From positions 6,418,463 through 6,482,462 of the forward strand of contig NC_135551.1 of the NCBI RefSeq assembly GCF_964340395.1: a stretch of 64,000 nucleotides of DNA, written 5' to 3'. Source of the DNA: Glandiceps talaboti (lineage: Eukaryota; Hemichordata; Enteropneusta; Spengelidae). Numbering within the stretch: position 1 is the stretch's first letter; each line of letters begins with the position of its first letter. The translations under genes and the position numbers were made by a program. Under the pieces are notes generated by a model. That model had not been told where the DNA came from and did no database searches. It saw only the letters and a list, made by a program, of their open reading frames with translations. Shown here one piece after another: positions 11,697-20,946 of the stretch.

Positions 11697-11954
11697 TTAA
11701 TATCCTCCTTTGTAAACATCAACTGGTAACATATTTCTTTGTTCTAACATATCTTTCTCTAATACTGCGACACTTATAGCTATTGTGAGAGAAGCAAACT
11801 TCTTAAATGAAGTACTTGTTTTAGGACTGTCTGGAGCCATCTTCATAGTCTTGTCAAGTATAAAACTATTAGCTATTGTTAAAGCAGATAAAACTGCACC
11901 ATCATATAGACCATTCACGATTAGTTTAGTATAGTCCGTCATTATATATTGCAT
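11697..11954 (-). CDS. Small hydrophobic Polinton protein
   Basis: 85 codons as an open frame; the likelier start is the ATG at codon 5 (MTDYTKLIVNGLYDGAVLSA). A hydrophobic segment covers about residues 13-32 and another about 56-66, with a lysine-rich linker between. The gene sits 42 bases upstream of its neighbour and is preceded by a TATATAA-rich spacer. Short proteins beginning MTDYxKLxVxGxYDG are common companions of Polinton capsid genes, so I take it as a conserved but uncharacterised structural or membrane protein. No enzymatic motif is visible. Confidence 0.6.
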   Translation of the reverse strand: MQYIMTDYTKLIVNGLYDGAVLSALTIANSFILDKTMKMAPDSPKTSTSFKKFASLTIAISVAVLEKDMLEQRNMLPVDVYKGGY

Positions 11955-12035
11955 ATGTATATTATATAATATATAAAAATAAATGAAATAAATGAAATAA
12001 AAAAATAAAAATAATTAATGTTTCATATCATTCTT

Positions 12036-12506
12036 TTATTCCATTTCAAGTAAAGCTTGCGGGGCTTGCGGAGCTTGCGGGGCTTGCAGGCCTTTATTTT
12101 TAACTGGTTCTAATGTCGTTAATTGTTTAGACTCTGGTGACGACTTGGTGCTTACAATATCACTTGATTGTAAAAACCATTGTCTTTTATAATATAAACC
12201 AACTGCTCCAATTACTAATGAACCAAGAGTTAATAAAACCATAGTATTATTAAATTGCTTGCTTTCATTACTTTCAGTTACCTTAGTTGCCTCCGTTGGT
12301 CCCATTGATTTAACGTTATTATCGACTAACATGTCTTTCATTTTTAATTTTTTTCGTTTTTTTGCTTCAGCTGAAATTACTGCTAATTTTTTTTCCCATT
12401 CATCTCGACCTGGATTTTTAGTTTTACTGTTTGTAGTAACAGTTTCTACTTGAGTTTTTACTTGAGTTTCTACTTTAGGTTGTGTTACACTTTCTGTATC
12501 ACTCAT
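12036..12506 (-). CDS. Single-pass membrane protein with KNPGR motif
   Basis: 156 codons, open. The N-terminus is polar, with valine/threonine repeats (VETQVKTQVETVTT). It is followed by KNPGRDEWEKKLAVISAEAK, a basic amphipathic segment of a type I associate with Polinton proteins (KNPGR near a lysine-rich helix). A transmembrane helix lies at about residues 88-105 (MVLLTLGSLVIGAVGLYY). The C-terminus carries a QAPQAPQAP repeat, encoded by a 9-base DNA repeat at 12054-12090. The upstream spacer is a long (TA)n tract at 12516-12574, which may serve as a TATA-type promoter. It is probably a virion membrane-associated protein; the role is inferred only from position. Confidence 0.6.
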   Translation of the reverse strand: MSDTESVTQPKVETQVKTQVETVTTNSKTKNPGRDEWEKKLAVISAEAKKRKKLKMKDMLVDNNVKSMGPTEATKVTESNESKQFNNTMVLLTLGSLVIGAVGLYYKRQWFLQSSDIVSTKSSPESKQLTTLEPVKNKGLQAPQAPQAPQALLEME

Positions 12507-12513
12507 TTTTACA

Positions 12514-12515
<2 letters not shown>

Positions 12516-12574
<59 letters not shown>
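12516..12574. promoter_or_regulatory. (TA)n tract in Polinton intergenic spacer
   Basis: A nearly pure alternating TA run directly upstream of the gene ending at 12036 and downstream of the next. Most Polinton genes here are preceded by shorter TATATA stretches, so this may be an expanded core promoter. Confidence 0.4.
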
Positions 12575-12578
<4 letters not shown>

Positions 12579-12633
12579 ACTATATAATAACTATATAATA
12601 CAAAATATTTTTTTTTAATTATTTTATTTTTAA

Positions 12634-13297
12634 TCAAGTCAATTTCAAGTTGTTTTCAATATCTTGATCAAGTTCTTGTTCATGTTCTTGACCAAGTTCT
12701 ATAGCAAGTTCTCTAACAAGTTCTTGATCAAGTTGACTCAAGTCATTAAAGTCATTTGAGTCATTTTTTTCATTTTGACTATTCTTTTCAGTCAAGTCAA
12801 TTTTCTTGTGGAGACATGTGTGAACAGTGTTAATAGTGTGTGTTGTAAAGTTAATAGTATTTAGAATAGTGAGACCAACACTTGTCAATGCCAAAAGAGG
12901 ACCATAATTATATGCTAACTTTCCAGTAAGTTGTTTGAATTGATTCGTAACGAGAAAATTGTTTTTCAAGTCGTCACTTAATTTATTCACATCATGTACT
13001 GGAAGCACAAGTCCTACTACTTTACTAATCCCAAATAAAACTCCATTTACAATGTTGTCACTGACAAGATAGAGAACTGTAAGTGCTTTCATATATCTTA
13101 TAATATTTTTCAATTTCTTTATCGCTCGCTTTTTCAATATATTCGAGAGTGAAATTTTTTCCTAAGAAAGCTTTTGATTGTCCAGCAGCAATGATACAAA
13201 GTAATCTTTCTCTGTACTTTACTATTGGGGAAACCTGTGGCTCTGCCGTCGGTGCTGTAGGTTGTAAAATAGTGAGCTCTGACAATGTTTGTTCCAT
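12634..13297 (-). pseudogene. Conserved Polinton virion-associated protein, frameshifted
   Basis: Two overlapping frames make up one gene. The 5' part (13297 to 13058) has a low-complexity start and then a helical segment ending DKEIEKYYKIYES. The 3' part (frame ending at 12634) continues with hydrophobic helices, including VSDNIVNGVLFGISKVVGLV and LLALTSVGLTILNTINF. It ends in an acidic, glutamine-rich tail with ELGQEHEQELDQ-type repeats. The shift lies about 13080-13095. A helical start followed by two membrane-like segments next to the ATPase gene is typical of Polinton gene clusters, and I infer a structural role. The alternative is two overlapping genes, which I find less likely because each half lacks a complete fold. 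Confidence 0.5.
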
Positions 13298-13377
13298 TTT
13301 GTTATAGTAACTATATAATAATAGTGAAATATTATTTATTTTATAAAAATAGTAGATGATAATTAATTATACTAAAT

Positions 13378-13943
13378 CTATACTAAATCTATACTATACG
13401 GTTGTCTTAAACGAAATACTAATTTACTATAATGAGTATATTTTAATTGTTTTATATATTCATTAATTTCTTCCTTATTTAATTCCATCCCATAGTTTTC
13501 AATTATTTCTTTAATATCATTTTTACTCGGTGTGTAATACAGAACGAGCATACCGATGTTTTCTTGAAATGTTTTGGCGATACTCGTAAATTGTTGCGTA
13601 AGTACCCATACGCTAATATTATCATGACGAGCTGAAAATGCTAACTTAGTTAAAATATTGACACGAGATTTGACATCTTTCGTGAAAGCGCAGTCATCTA
13701 GTATAATTAGACTTTTTGTATTTTCATTACTTTTATAACACTCATACGCGAGTTCAATAGTTTCATTTATTTTTTCTATGTTGGGAATCATTATAATAAT
13801 GTCAGAGTCTTTGTAAATACATTTTTTATCGTAAGCTTTATTGTTTATGAACGTCGGACAGATAGTTCCATAATGAACTCTGTTTTACTCGAACATGTCG
13901 GTGCACTAATAAGCATATTGAAAGGAGGGTCAAGCCAGATCAT
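13378..13943 (-). pseudogene. Genome-packaging ATPase (FtsK/HerA type), broken, Walker A degenerate
   Basis: The family pumps DNA into capsids. The frame starts at ATG 13943. The N-terminal P-loop region reads FNMLISAPTCSSKTEF: the Lys and Thr remain, but the glycines expected in GxxxxGKT are replaced by Ala and Ser. That frame stops soon after, and a shift near 13860 leads into the second frame. It carries ICPTFIN, then Walker B (SLIILDDCAF) and the conserved RHDNISVWVLTQQ sensor segment, and runs to 13378. The order P-loop, Walker B, Gln sensor and the position next to the capsid gene identify the Polinton ATPase. The combination of frameshift and P-loop change makes it non-functional. Confidence 0.85.
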
Positions 13944-14022
13944 TTTAGAGTTATTCTATACTATCAATAATGTTAATATGTTAATAATGTTAATATGTTA
14001 ATATGTTAATATGTTAATAATG

Positions 14023-15273
14023 TTAATACATAATAGATTTTAATTTAGATTCTTGAATTTTAAGCATAGCATCACTTATAAGGAAAATATTTGCGGTTAT
14101 TCTTTCTTGCGGGTCTGTAGCCTCTCGTTGAATTTCCAGTTGAACCCCATCTTTTGTGTTCATGACTTTCAGACCACTACCGTGATATCTATTATCCGTA
14201 AAACTTCTTAAATCAATAAACAAACAATATTTATTTAACAGAAAGTTTTCCTCAGTTATTTCCTCTAGTTTATCGCAACAGAACTCGGATGACATGAAAT
14301 AACGTCTGGTTTCTTCCCAAAATTTTCTAGGAGATAATCCCTGTGCATACACTTCATTTGCGATACCTTCTATCGTTATTGAAACAGAATTAATACTAGG
14401 ATTAAAGAATAGTTCGGTGTCTAATGCATTTTGTAGCTGTGGTGTACTGAATAATATAAAAATTCCTTTCAAGCTTCTACGTGGTACATTAATGTTCTGG
14501 TTAATAATTGTATCCGTACCGGGGAAGTTAAATGTTCTCTCATGATGAATATGTTCGTAAAGAAAAATTTTACCGCTGTTATAATAACCATTAATTTCCA
14601 TAGCTAACTTTGGATCTCTTATCGTTTCATATTCAAGTTGAATGTTTTTTAAAGCATAATCCCATCTAGTCATGTCTTCACTTACTAGGATTTTATTAAC
14701 GGGAGCGAGAGTAATCTCCCATTCGATATGGCTTCCTAAGCTCAAAGGATATACGGCTCCATGACCATTCATTATAGGATGCAATTTCGCTAGATCGATC
14801 GCATATTTTTTACCGTATGCTTTATGAAATGCACCTTCACCTAAATAATTCCCACCACCAACTCCATCGATATTATCGCTTCTCAATTTTCGGAGATTTT
14901 CTGACTGAATTCCATATAGCGTTTTATTTGTTCTATCTGAAAACAGATCTTTATACGTTTGTATTAAATTGTAGTTTGATAAATCCATTAATTTTGCCCC
15001 TTTGAATTTTAAAATTAAATTACTGATGATGTTAGCGGACAGGTTTTGAACAACGAAGTTCTTATTATGACCATTTAGTTTAAGATCAAAAACGAGATTG
15101 AATTTACCCGTTAGAACAATAGTGTCTTCTAATTTTGGACATCTGATATATAAAGTTTCACCGGGTTTTGCACTATTTGGATTATTCGTTACAACGTGAT
15201 GAGTTCGTTCTCCTTTACTACCGAGTGCGTTCAATTTTGAGTAGTCACCTTGTAGTTCTCTATTGTAAGGCAT
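14023..15273 (-). CDS. MCP: Major capsid protein (double jelly-roll), intact
   Basis: 416 codons, uninterrupted. It begins MPYNRELQGDYSKLNALGSK and continues with a PGETLYIRCPKL segment, a start I recognise as the conserved N-terminus of Polinton major capsid proteins. Beta-rich sequence with two successive jelly-roll-like halves follows, including HIEWEITLAPVNKIL in the middle and an ISDAMLKIQESKLKSIMY end. In the family the protein forms hexon-like trimers of an icosahedral shell. It lies between the ATPase and the coiled-coil membrane protein, as usual. An A/T-only spacer with TATATATTATAC precedes it. It is the largest undamaged hallmark gene in a decayed element, so either the decay is recent or the gene has been under selection. 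I cannot tell which. Confidence 0.92.
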   Translation of the reverse strand: MPYNRELQGDYSKLNALGSKGERTHHVVTNNPNSAKPGETLYIRCPKLEDTIVLTGKFNLVFDLKLNGHNKNFVVQNLSANIISNLILKFKGAKLMDLSNYNLIQTYKDLFSDRTNKTLYGIQSENLRKLRSDNIDGVGGGNYLGEGAFHKAYGKKYAIDLAKLHPIMNGHGAVYPLSLGSHIEWEITLAPVNKILVSEDMTRWDYALKNIQLEYETIRDPKLAMEINGYYNSGKIFLYEHIHHERTFNFPGTDTIINQNINVPRRSLKGIFILFSTPQLQNALDTELFFNPSINSVSITIEGIANEVYAQGLSPRKFWEETRRYFMSSEFCCDKLEEITEENFLLNKYCLFIDLRSFTDNRYHGSGLKVMNTKDGVQLEIQREATDPQERITANIFLISDAMLKIQESKLKSIMY

Positions 15274-15347
15274 TTTTTCTTTTACTATATCTATACTATA
15301 TATTATACTATATATATTATACTAAAATACATTTCATTTCATTTCAT

Positions 15348-16631
15348 TTATTTTTTTTTTGCTCGTTTAGTTAAAATCCGTTCATAAAGGTATACCGCTA
15401 TTGCAGTTGCCAACAACCATACATGTTCAGCTATAAATCCTACAACTTGTCCCGCTGTTTTTAAAACGAATGACACGATAGAACCAATAATACCCGGCAG
15501 TGCTATAGCTGCTTTATTACCTAACCATTTTAATGCATCCGCAACACGTTTAATAACTGCTTTGACTGGACCACCGCTACTACCACCGCTACCGCTGCTA
15601 CCGTTAGGACCGCTGCTACCGGTAGGACCAACGGGTGGTGATTTAATACCTAATGCAATAGCTATGGTAGTTATAACTAAACCGAGTGCTGTTGCCAATG
15701 ACACTATAGTAACTCCATTGCGTTTGAAAAGAATCACCAGTTTATCTTTAATACTAAGACTCGGGTCTTTGAGTACTTCTTTCAAAGAAGATGTCTCAGC
15801 TAACTTATTATTTAAAATATTAGTTTCTTTATTATATTTAAAAATATGAATCTCAATTCTACCTAATTCCTTTTTTTCATTTTGCGTTAATTCTTCGATT
15901 TTTTGTCTATTTTCCAATTCTTTTTTTCTATTATACAAATCTTCTAAACTTTTAACTGCTGTATCAATTTCTTTACGCATGATTGTATATTCAGGATTGA
16001 GTTCATTCCATTCTTCAATTTTGTTTTCAATCTTACTGATTTCATCTTTATTACCTACAGTGTCTCTTCTGAGGTAAGCTTGATAGTCTCTTAATTGACC
16101 AACCATTGATGGTGTTAAATCTATTGCTTCGACTGTATCCACATTTAAAGGTAACGACGGACCGGTCCTAGCGGTAGCAGTGGTGTCCTCGAAAAGTCTA
16201 TTAGCAGCTGCAGTACCAATTTTACTTTTTATTGTACTTTTGGCTAAAAATTTACCGTTTCTTGTAATCCGTTGATTTCTTATGTTATGATACAACTCTC
16301 CATATTTTGCATATGTATTTAGTCGTAATTCAGTTCGATTAACTGGCACACCACTTTTTTGGATAACTGCATCAATAGTATCCAACAATACTTTAGTTTT
16401 TAATTCAGTCAGTTTAGCTCCAGCACCAACGGGGCCAACGGGGCCAACGGGTTCTATCGGGCCAACGGGTTCTGTGAATGATGTTTCCTGAAAGCCCTCC
16501 AGGTAGTATTGCTCCAACGAATCTTGTTCGTAGTCTGTCATTTCCAAGTCTACTCTGCGGTCCGTAGGGTCATATACATTTTCATCTACATTTTCATCTA
16601 CATTAATATTGAAAGGACTATAGTCAGCCAT
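15348..16631 (-). CDS. Large coiled-coil/membrane virion protein
   Basis: 427 codons, open. Layout: an acidic N-terminus with NVDENVDENV; a collagen-like proline/glycine patch (EPVGPIEPVGPVGPVG) at about residues 55-70; a basic region; a long charged coiled coil at about 200-275 (IEEWNEL...LENRQKIEELTQNEKKELGR); a transmembrane helix VTIVSLATALGLVITTIAIALG at about 303-325; a Gly/Ser/Pro linker; and a conserved hydrophobic C-terminal domain (ALPGIIGSIVSFVLKTAGQV then FIAEHVWLLATAIAVYLYE) ending in KRAKKK. This arrangement recurs next to Polinton capsid genes and suggests an internal-membrane or penetration protein. It is unannotated in function, and that role is inference. Confidence 0.75.
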   Translation of the reverse strand: MADYSPFNINVDENVDENVYDPTDRRVDLEMTDYEQDSLEQYYLEGFQETSFTEPVGPIEPVGPVGPVGAGAKLTELKTKVLLDTIDAVIQKSGVPVNRTELRLNTYAKYGELYHNIRNQRITRNGKFLAKSTIKSKIGTAAANRLFEDTTATARTGPSLPLNVDTVEAIDLTPSMVGQLRDYQAYLRRDTVGNKDEISKIENKIEEWNELNPEYTIMRKEIDTAVKSLEDLYNRKKELENRQKIEELTQNEKKELGRIEIHIFKYNKETNILNNKLAETSSLKEVLKDPSLSIKDKLVILFKRNGVTIVSLATALGLVITTIAIALGIKSPPVGPTGSSGPNGSSGSGGSSGGPVKAVIKRVADALKWLGNKAAIALPGIIGSIVSFVLKTAGQVVGFIAEHVWLLATAIAVYLYERILTKRAKKK

Positions 16632-16648
16632 GTTACTACTACTTAATA

Positions 16649-18158
16649 CTATATAAATAAGTAACTTAAAAATATTGTCCCAACTATTATTCCCATCGTT
16701 GAATATTCGTGAACAACGTCACGCTCGCCAGGCGCTGTTGCCGCTGCTGGCGCTGTTACCGCTGCTGGCGATACCACTAGGACTGATGCGACTGACGATG
16801 CTGGCGTATCTAGTCGTTGCACTGAATCATCATGGCCTTCCATTTCTTTTAATGCCGATTCTTTTACGTCATTATTTATGTTGTTATAACCGAATTTCAT
16901 ATCTTCTGTCGCTTGTTGTAAGAAATTGTTATAACCCGCCACATTCGTATTCAAATTTATAATCATTTTACTCGGGATTAACCATAAAGAAGGAGAAATG
17001 GCTAGATCTAACTTTACCCTCGTTGCATTAATTACATTTTGATAACGTGGTATACTATCGTCCTCATTAATGCCTCTGGTCTCATCCTCGAGTAATGAAA
17101 TCATTTTTTGTCTCGTTTCTTGTCCAGCACCGCCAGAGTCTGCTATACTTACTCGCGTGTCTGCTTGACTTCCTAACACGCAATATACATAAGATTCGAT
17201 CGATCGATTCAATCTTCCTAAACCCGCTTGCGTAAAACCCACGCTATTTGGTAAAACAAAATAATTATATTGTTTATAATCGGGATTTTGAAATTTATAC
17301 CAATGCTAACTTCTGCGAGCCTTATCTGTGGCATCGGGGTTTTCAACCATTGTATCTTGATATTTATATTGAATATCTTTTATATATGTTTTTTTCCACC
17401 ACTCATAACCGACACCTATACCATTGTTTCCCGATGTGTCATACGTGAATCTGAAATCTGTATTATAATCTAATCCGAATTCATCGCATATTTTATGATA
17501 AGACGGTACATCATATAAATTATCGATTTTATTAAAAGTATCGGAATCGTCAGGTAGTGGGCAAGAAAGTTCATTCAAATTTTCTTCTTATAGTAAAGTA
17601 CATGTGAAATCTAAAAAATGATTGAATCTGTCTCGGAATATCATCATTATACAGATGATCATGAATACTAACACCGCATCCGGACGTAGCTAACCAAACA
17701 GCAAAATTCAATTGTTGATCCCAGTGCTGCATATTTGGACCTTTCAACCACTCGTTGGCAGTTTTTGCATTAAAATGACTTATTATGTAGTTTTTGAATA
17801 TATCTCTCAATTTTATATTGAACCGATCGGTTTCACTTACATAAACAACCATGTTAACTAATATATCTCGTATATCCACAGACATTATACTATCAAATGG
17901 TTGATGTAGTGCATAGTGTAAACTGTGTAAACTGTGTAAACTGTGTAAACTGTTAGTATTTGCTGCACTTTGTGCTAGACTAAATGTTTTCGGATAGTGC
18001 AGCAAGTGCGACTGCTTCGACTCCTGCTGCGACTCCTGTAGTTGGGGCGGCAGCTGTTTTCCGAAGGGTGGTTTTGGTTTTTCGAAGGGTCCGAAGGGTG
18101 GCTTTCCGAAGGGTGGCTTTCTTGTTAACTTCGTATCTGGTAATCCTAATGTCCACAT
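16649..18158 (-). pseudogene. Large conserved Polinton structural protein, one frameshift and one stop
   Basis: Three frames form one gene. The first (18158 to 17571) has a PPFGKPPFG repeat, an SLHSLHSLH repeat and the conserved block QLNFAVWLATSGCGVSIHDH, then FRFHMYFTIRR. A one-base shift near 17578 leads to the second frame, with DDSDTFNKIDNLYDVPSYHK and DFGLDY-type sequence. That frame ends at an amber TAG at 17306-17308, but the same frame continues past it with YFVLPNSVGFTQAGLGRLN and SIESYVYCVLG. It carries on through a valine/alanine-rich linker to a C-terminal membrane helix (IIVGTIFLSYLFI). The block order matches a long Polinton protein usually adjacent to the capsid gene; it is likely a virion component. 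The broken state is clear; the molecular role is unknown. Confidence 0.7.
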
Positions 18159-18216
18159 TTTTCTAATACATATATATTAAAGGGTCTATATACATATATA
18201 CATAAACTATATAAAA

Positions 18217-18573
18217 TTATATGAAACATACCAATAAATTTCCATAATTATCTTGAAATATACGTCTGTTTCTAGTATCTTGTATTAATTTAAGAACCCA
18301 GTATTCATTTAAAAATTTAACCTCTTGATTGTCCTCTGTCTATGTAAATAAATTTATGAATTCTATACGTTTAAAAAAATTCTTTTTTTCGAGTTCTTTA
18401 CAAAAGGATAAAATAATCTGATATAAACTTTGATCTTTCAATTTTATTCCCGCATTTACAATTAATACATGCATATTTTTTCTTCTCAAGTTGTCCCATT
18501 CTAGCTCTATATTAAAACCAAGGACGCCTTTGTATTTATTTAAACATTTAGTTATATTACTTTCTCCAAACAT
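18217..18573 (-). pseudogene. Small conserved-looking ORF with one in-frame amber stop
   Basis: The ATG at 18573 opens 77 codons (MFGESNITKCLNKYKGVLGF start), stopped by TAG at 18340-18342. The same frame then runs 40 more codons to TAA at 18217, with coherent composition (EYWVLKLIQDTRNRRIFQDN). Together they give 118 codons, so I call one gene with a nonsense mutation rather than a shorter gene. No domain is recognised. It lies between the integrase and the large structural gene. It contains a single conserved-type Cys and no His/Cys protease signature, so it is not an obvious adenain homologue. Confidence 0.5.
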
Positions 18574-18630
18574 TTTGTAATGTACTATATATTATTACAT
18601 TATATTATTTTAATTCATTATTTCATTACA

Positions 18631-19717
18631 TTATTTTAATTTTTTGATATTTTCAATCGGTTCCCAAGAATTGAATTTATCGTCATATCCTAACCATTTT
18701 ACCAATGCGTATTCATGGCCTTTGATTTTTTTCTTACGTAATATTTTTTCAACTTTGTATTCCTTCGATTCTTTAGTCGTGTCAATCGATAATTCTTGCT
18801 CATAAAACGTGCCTTCAATGTCTTCACCCGATAAATCTTCCAAAGTGTAAACAATAACGGGACCAAAGATAATTTGTTTGATTTTGAAAAGTTCACGCGT
18901 GTAGTTTGGTAGATATCCTTTGGCAAACACATTCTTGTATTTGGAAATTCTCACGGTATCACCGATATTAAACTTCGGAGTTCCATATTCAACAGTGAGA
19001 TAAGCACCGTACAAATTATACCAAACGATGTTTTCATTCTTCGGTAACGATGCTTCCTTCGGAGTCATGTGGATTGAATTGTGGTAGGTATTGTTGTAAC
19101 CATTCACTAAATGATCTAGTACGTCGATCCAATTTTTAGTTTGTTTATCGGTAAAATATTTATACATACGTGATTTAAGTGTCCTGTTAAAACGCTCGAC
19201 AACCGATGCCTTTTTATCTGACCGTGTACTAAACCACTCAATTTTACGATTTTCGAAGATATCTTTAACGTATTTATTGTAAAATTCTTGTCCTTCATCA
19301 AACTGTATTTTATTCGGTTCACGGTCTTTAAAAATTAATTCAAAGGAGTCAGCCATTTCAATACCACGTTTTGACTTGAGTGGTATCGCCCAGGCATACT
19401 TAGATAACACATTGATAACAGTCAGGATGTAACGATAATCTTTGTTACCATGATTCTTACTCTGGTCATTAGGCATATCTACAATGTCAGCTTGCCACTG
19501 ATCATCGATTCCAGAAACATATACTTTGCGGTAAGGGAACTTTTTAATCGCTGGTTTGTGTATAATGTAAACTTCTTGTTGTTCCAACCATTGTTTCAAT
19601 TCCTTATATTTTTTTTTTTTTTTTATTATCTGAGTTTTTGATTTTACGCCACAATTTTGCGATGCTGCTGTATGCTAAATCAGAATTATAATACAAGTCT
19701 CGCAAATACTGATCCAT
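18631..19717 (-). pseudogene. INT: Retroviral-type integrase with C-terminal chromodomain, frameshifted at A16
   Basis: It catalyses strand transfer of Polinton ends, giving 6-bp duplications. The start is ATG 19717 (MDQYLRDLYYNSDLAYSSIA), an N-terminal helical region. This frame is broken by a run of 16 A on the coding strand (19609-19624), after which the main frame is open to 18631. The RNase H-like core has a catalytic Asp in QADIVDM, a second Asp in IQFDEGQEF and a Glu in KKASVVERFNRT, so the DDE triad is present. An SH3-like basic segment and then a chromodomain (YKVEKILRKKKIKGHEYALV then KWLGYDDKFNSWEP) form the C-terminus. Everything except the homopolymer is consistent with a recently active enzyme. 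Confidence 0.92.
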
Positions 19718-19759
19718 AGTGTATTATATTAGTAAACATTATTTTTTTTTATTTTTTCA

Positions 19760-20269
19760 TTATTTAACTATTTGATTATTGACTTCTGATTTTTCAATAT
19801 TACCTCCGGTACCTCCGGTATCTAAATAACCATTCAATTTATAATACTTTAAATAACGTTCTAAAGGTGGAGTATAATTAGCAGTTTTTTGCATTTCGAG
19901 AGACTTCATAAATACTTCTTGAATAAGTTCTTGAGGTGTTTCGGAGTAAATATTTGCCTGCGTATATGTTAGTAATTCTTTGAAATTCTTATATTGTACT
20001 TTTAATCATGATACTTTATCCGATAATTTTAAGTTTTGGTTGACAACTGTAATGACTATAGGAACAGCTGCTAATAAACTAATAAAAACAGGTATCGCTG
20101 GAACGGCAGCTAATGCACCAACTCCTGAAATAATTCCACTAGTAATAAGTATCCCTTTATTAACACGACTTAATAATTTATAAGAACGTCTATACGCACT
20201 ACATACTCGTATAAGATAATCGACTTAAGCTTGCAGGTCTTGTATCGTTTTAATATTTTGATCAATCAT
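19760..20269 (-). pseudogene. Conserved membrane protein gene with two in-frame stops
   Basis: Read from ATG 20269 the frame is 170 codons. It carries stops at codon 15 (TAA, 20225-20227) and codon 88 (TGA, 20006-20008), yet the sequence on both sides is coherent. A basic stretch (AYRRSYKLLSRVNKG) is followed by a Gly/Ala hydrophobic hairpin (GIISGVGALAAVPAIPVFIS and LLAAVPIVITVV), then a helical region (YKNFKELLTYTQ) and the C-terminal segment PPLERYLKYYKLNGYLD. The glycine-rich membrane hairpin followed by a helical LxxYLKxYKLNGY tail looks like a conserved Polinton small membrane protein. It has no described enzymatic function. The two point-type stops show genuine decay not linked to homopolymers. 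Confidence 0.55.
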
Positions 20270-20377
20270 TTGTGTATGCAGCCCTAGCGGTATCACTTAT
20301 ATGGTATCACTACAATTATGCTATATATTTAAAAATATTATTTTTTAAAGGTTTGATAATCAAAGTTGAACGATAAG

Positions 20378-20896
20378 TTATTTTTGTATAACTACGATCG
20401 AAGACCGTAAAACTACGAGTGACTTTAACCCTTTTTTAGTATGAATTAATCGAGACACAGATGCCGGTATAATTTGTTTGTTTATAACGAATGTTGAATG
20501 AAATATTTTAATTTTATCATCGAATTTTATATTAAAATTAATTATTGAGCTCTCTTCAATATCCTTAGAAATACTAGCAGAGTCTATAAAAAGTTGAATG
20601 TGATAAGCTCCTGGTTGAATAAAGTAATCATTTGTATCACTATCAAATATTACTTTATCCGTGTTTATTATATGAGAAAATTCATTTACGAATAATCTAA
20701 CAACTTTTTTATAATCTAATTCAATTATCGCAATCTCTGGCTCCGATATTTTAGGCTTTGGAGGTGAAATCGGTTTTAATTTAAACGTATTATTTTCATA
20801 TTCTAAGTGACATTTAACACCTGTGATTGGTTTCTTAATTTTGATATCCCTAAGATCATTGAGAGATAAGCTGCGAGAGTTTATTGTTGTGGTCAT
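20378..20896 (-). CDS. LNDLRDI-motif protein 1 (possible capsid-anchored appendage protein)
   Basis: 172 codons, open. The N-terminus reads RSLSLNDLRDIKIKKPITGV, then CHLEYENNTFKLKP. This fits the pattern LxDLxDVxIxxPxxGxxLxYxxxxxxW seen at the head of many viral and phage fibre or baseplate proteins. The rest is beta-rich with alternating hydrophobic residues (YHIQLFIDSASI, INFNIKFDDKIKIFHSTFVI) and looks like a single beta-sandwich. The next gene upstream (20947-21948) starts with the same motif, so the two may be paralogues or share an assembly partner. I cannot name the family. The fibre-like role is inference from the motif and the structural-gene neighbourhood. Confidence 0.5.
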   Translation of the reverse strand: MTTTINSRSLSLNDLRDIKIKKPITGVKCHLEYENNTFKLKPISPPKPKISEPEIAIIELDYKKVVRLFVNEFSHIINTDKVIFDSDTNDYFIQPGAYHIQLFIDSASISKDIEESSIINFNIKFDDKIKIFHSTFVINKQIIPASVSRLIHTKKGLKSLVVLRSSIVVIQK

Positions 20897-20946
20897 TATT
20901 ACATTATGTGTATGTGTATATATAATTAATTTTTTTTAATTTGTAT

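Noticed and set aside
18217-18573. Possible adenain-like protease
   Set aside because: The needed His and Cys in suitable spacing are missing; kept as unknown.
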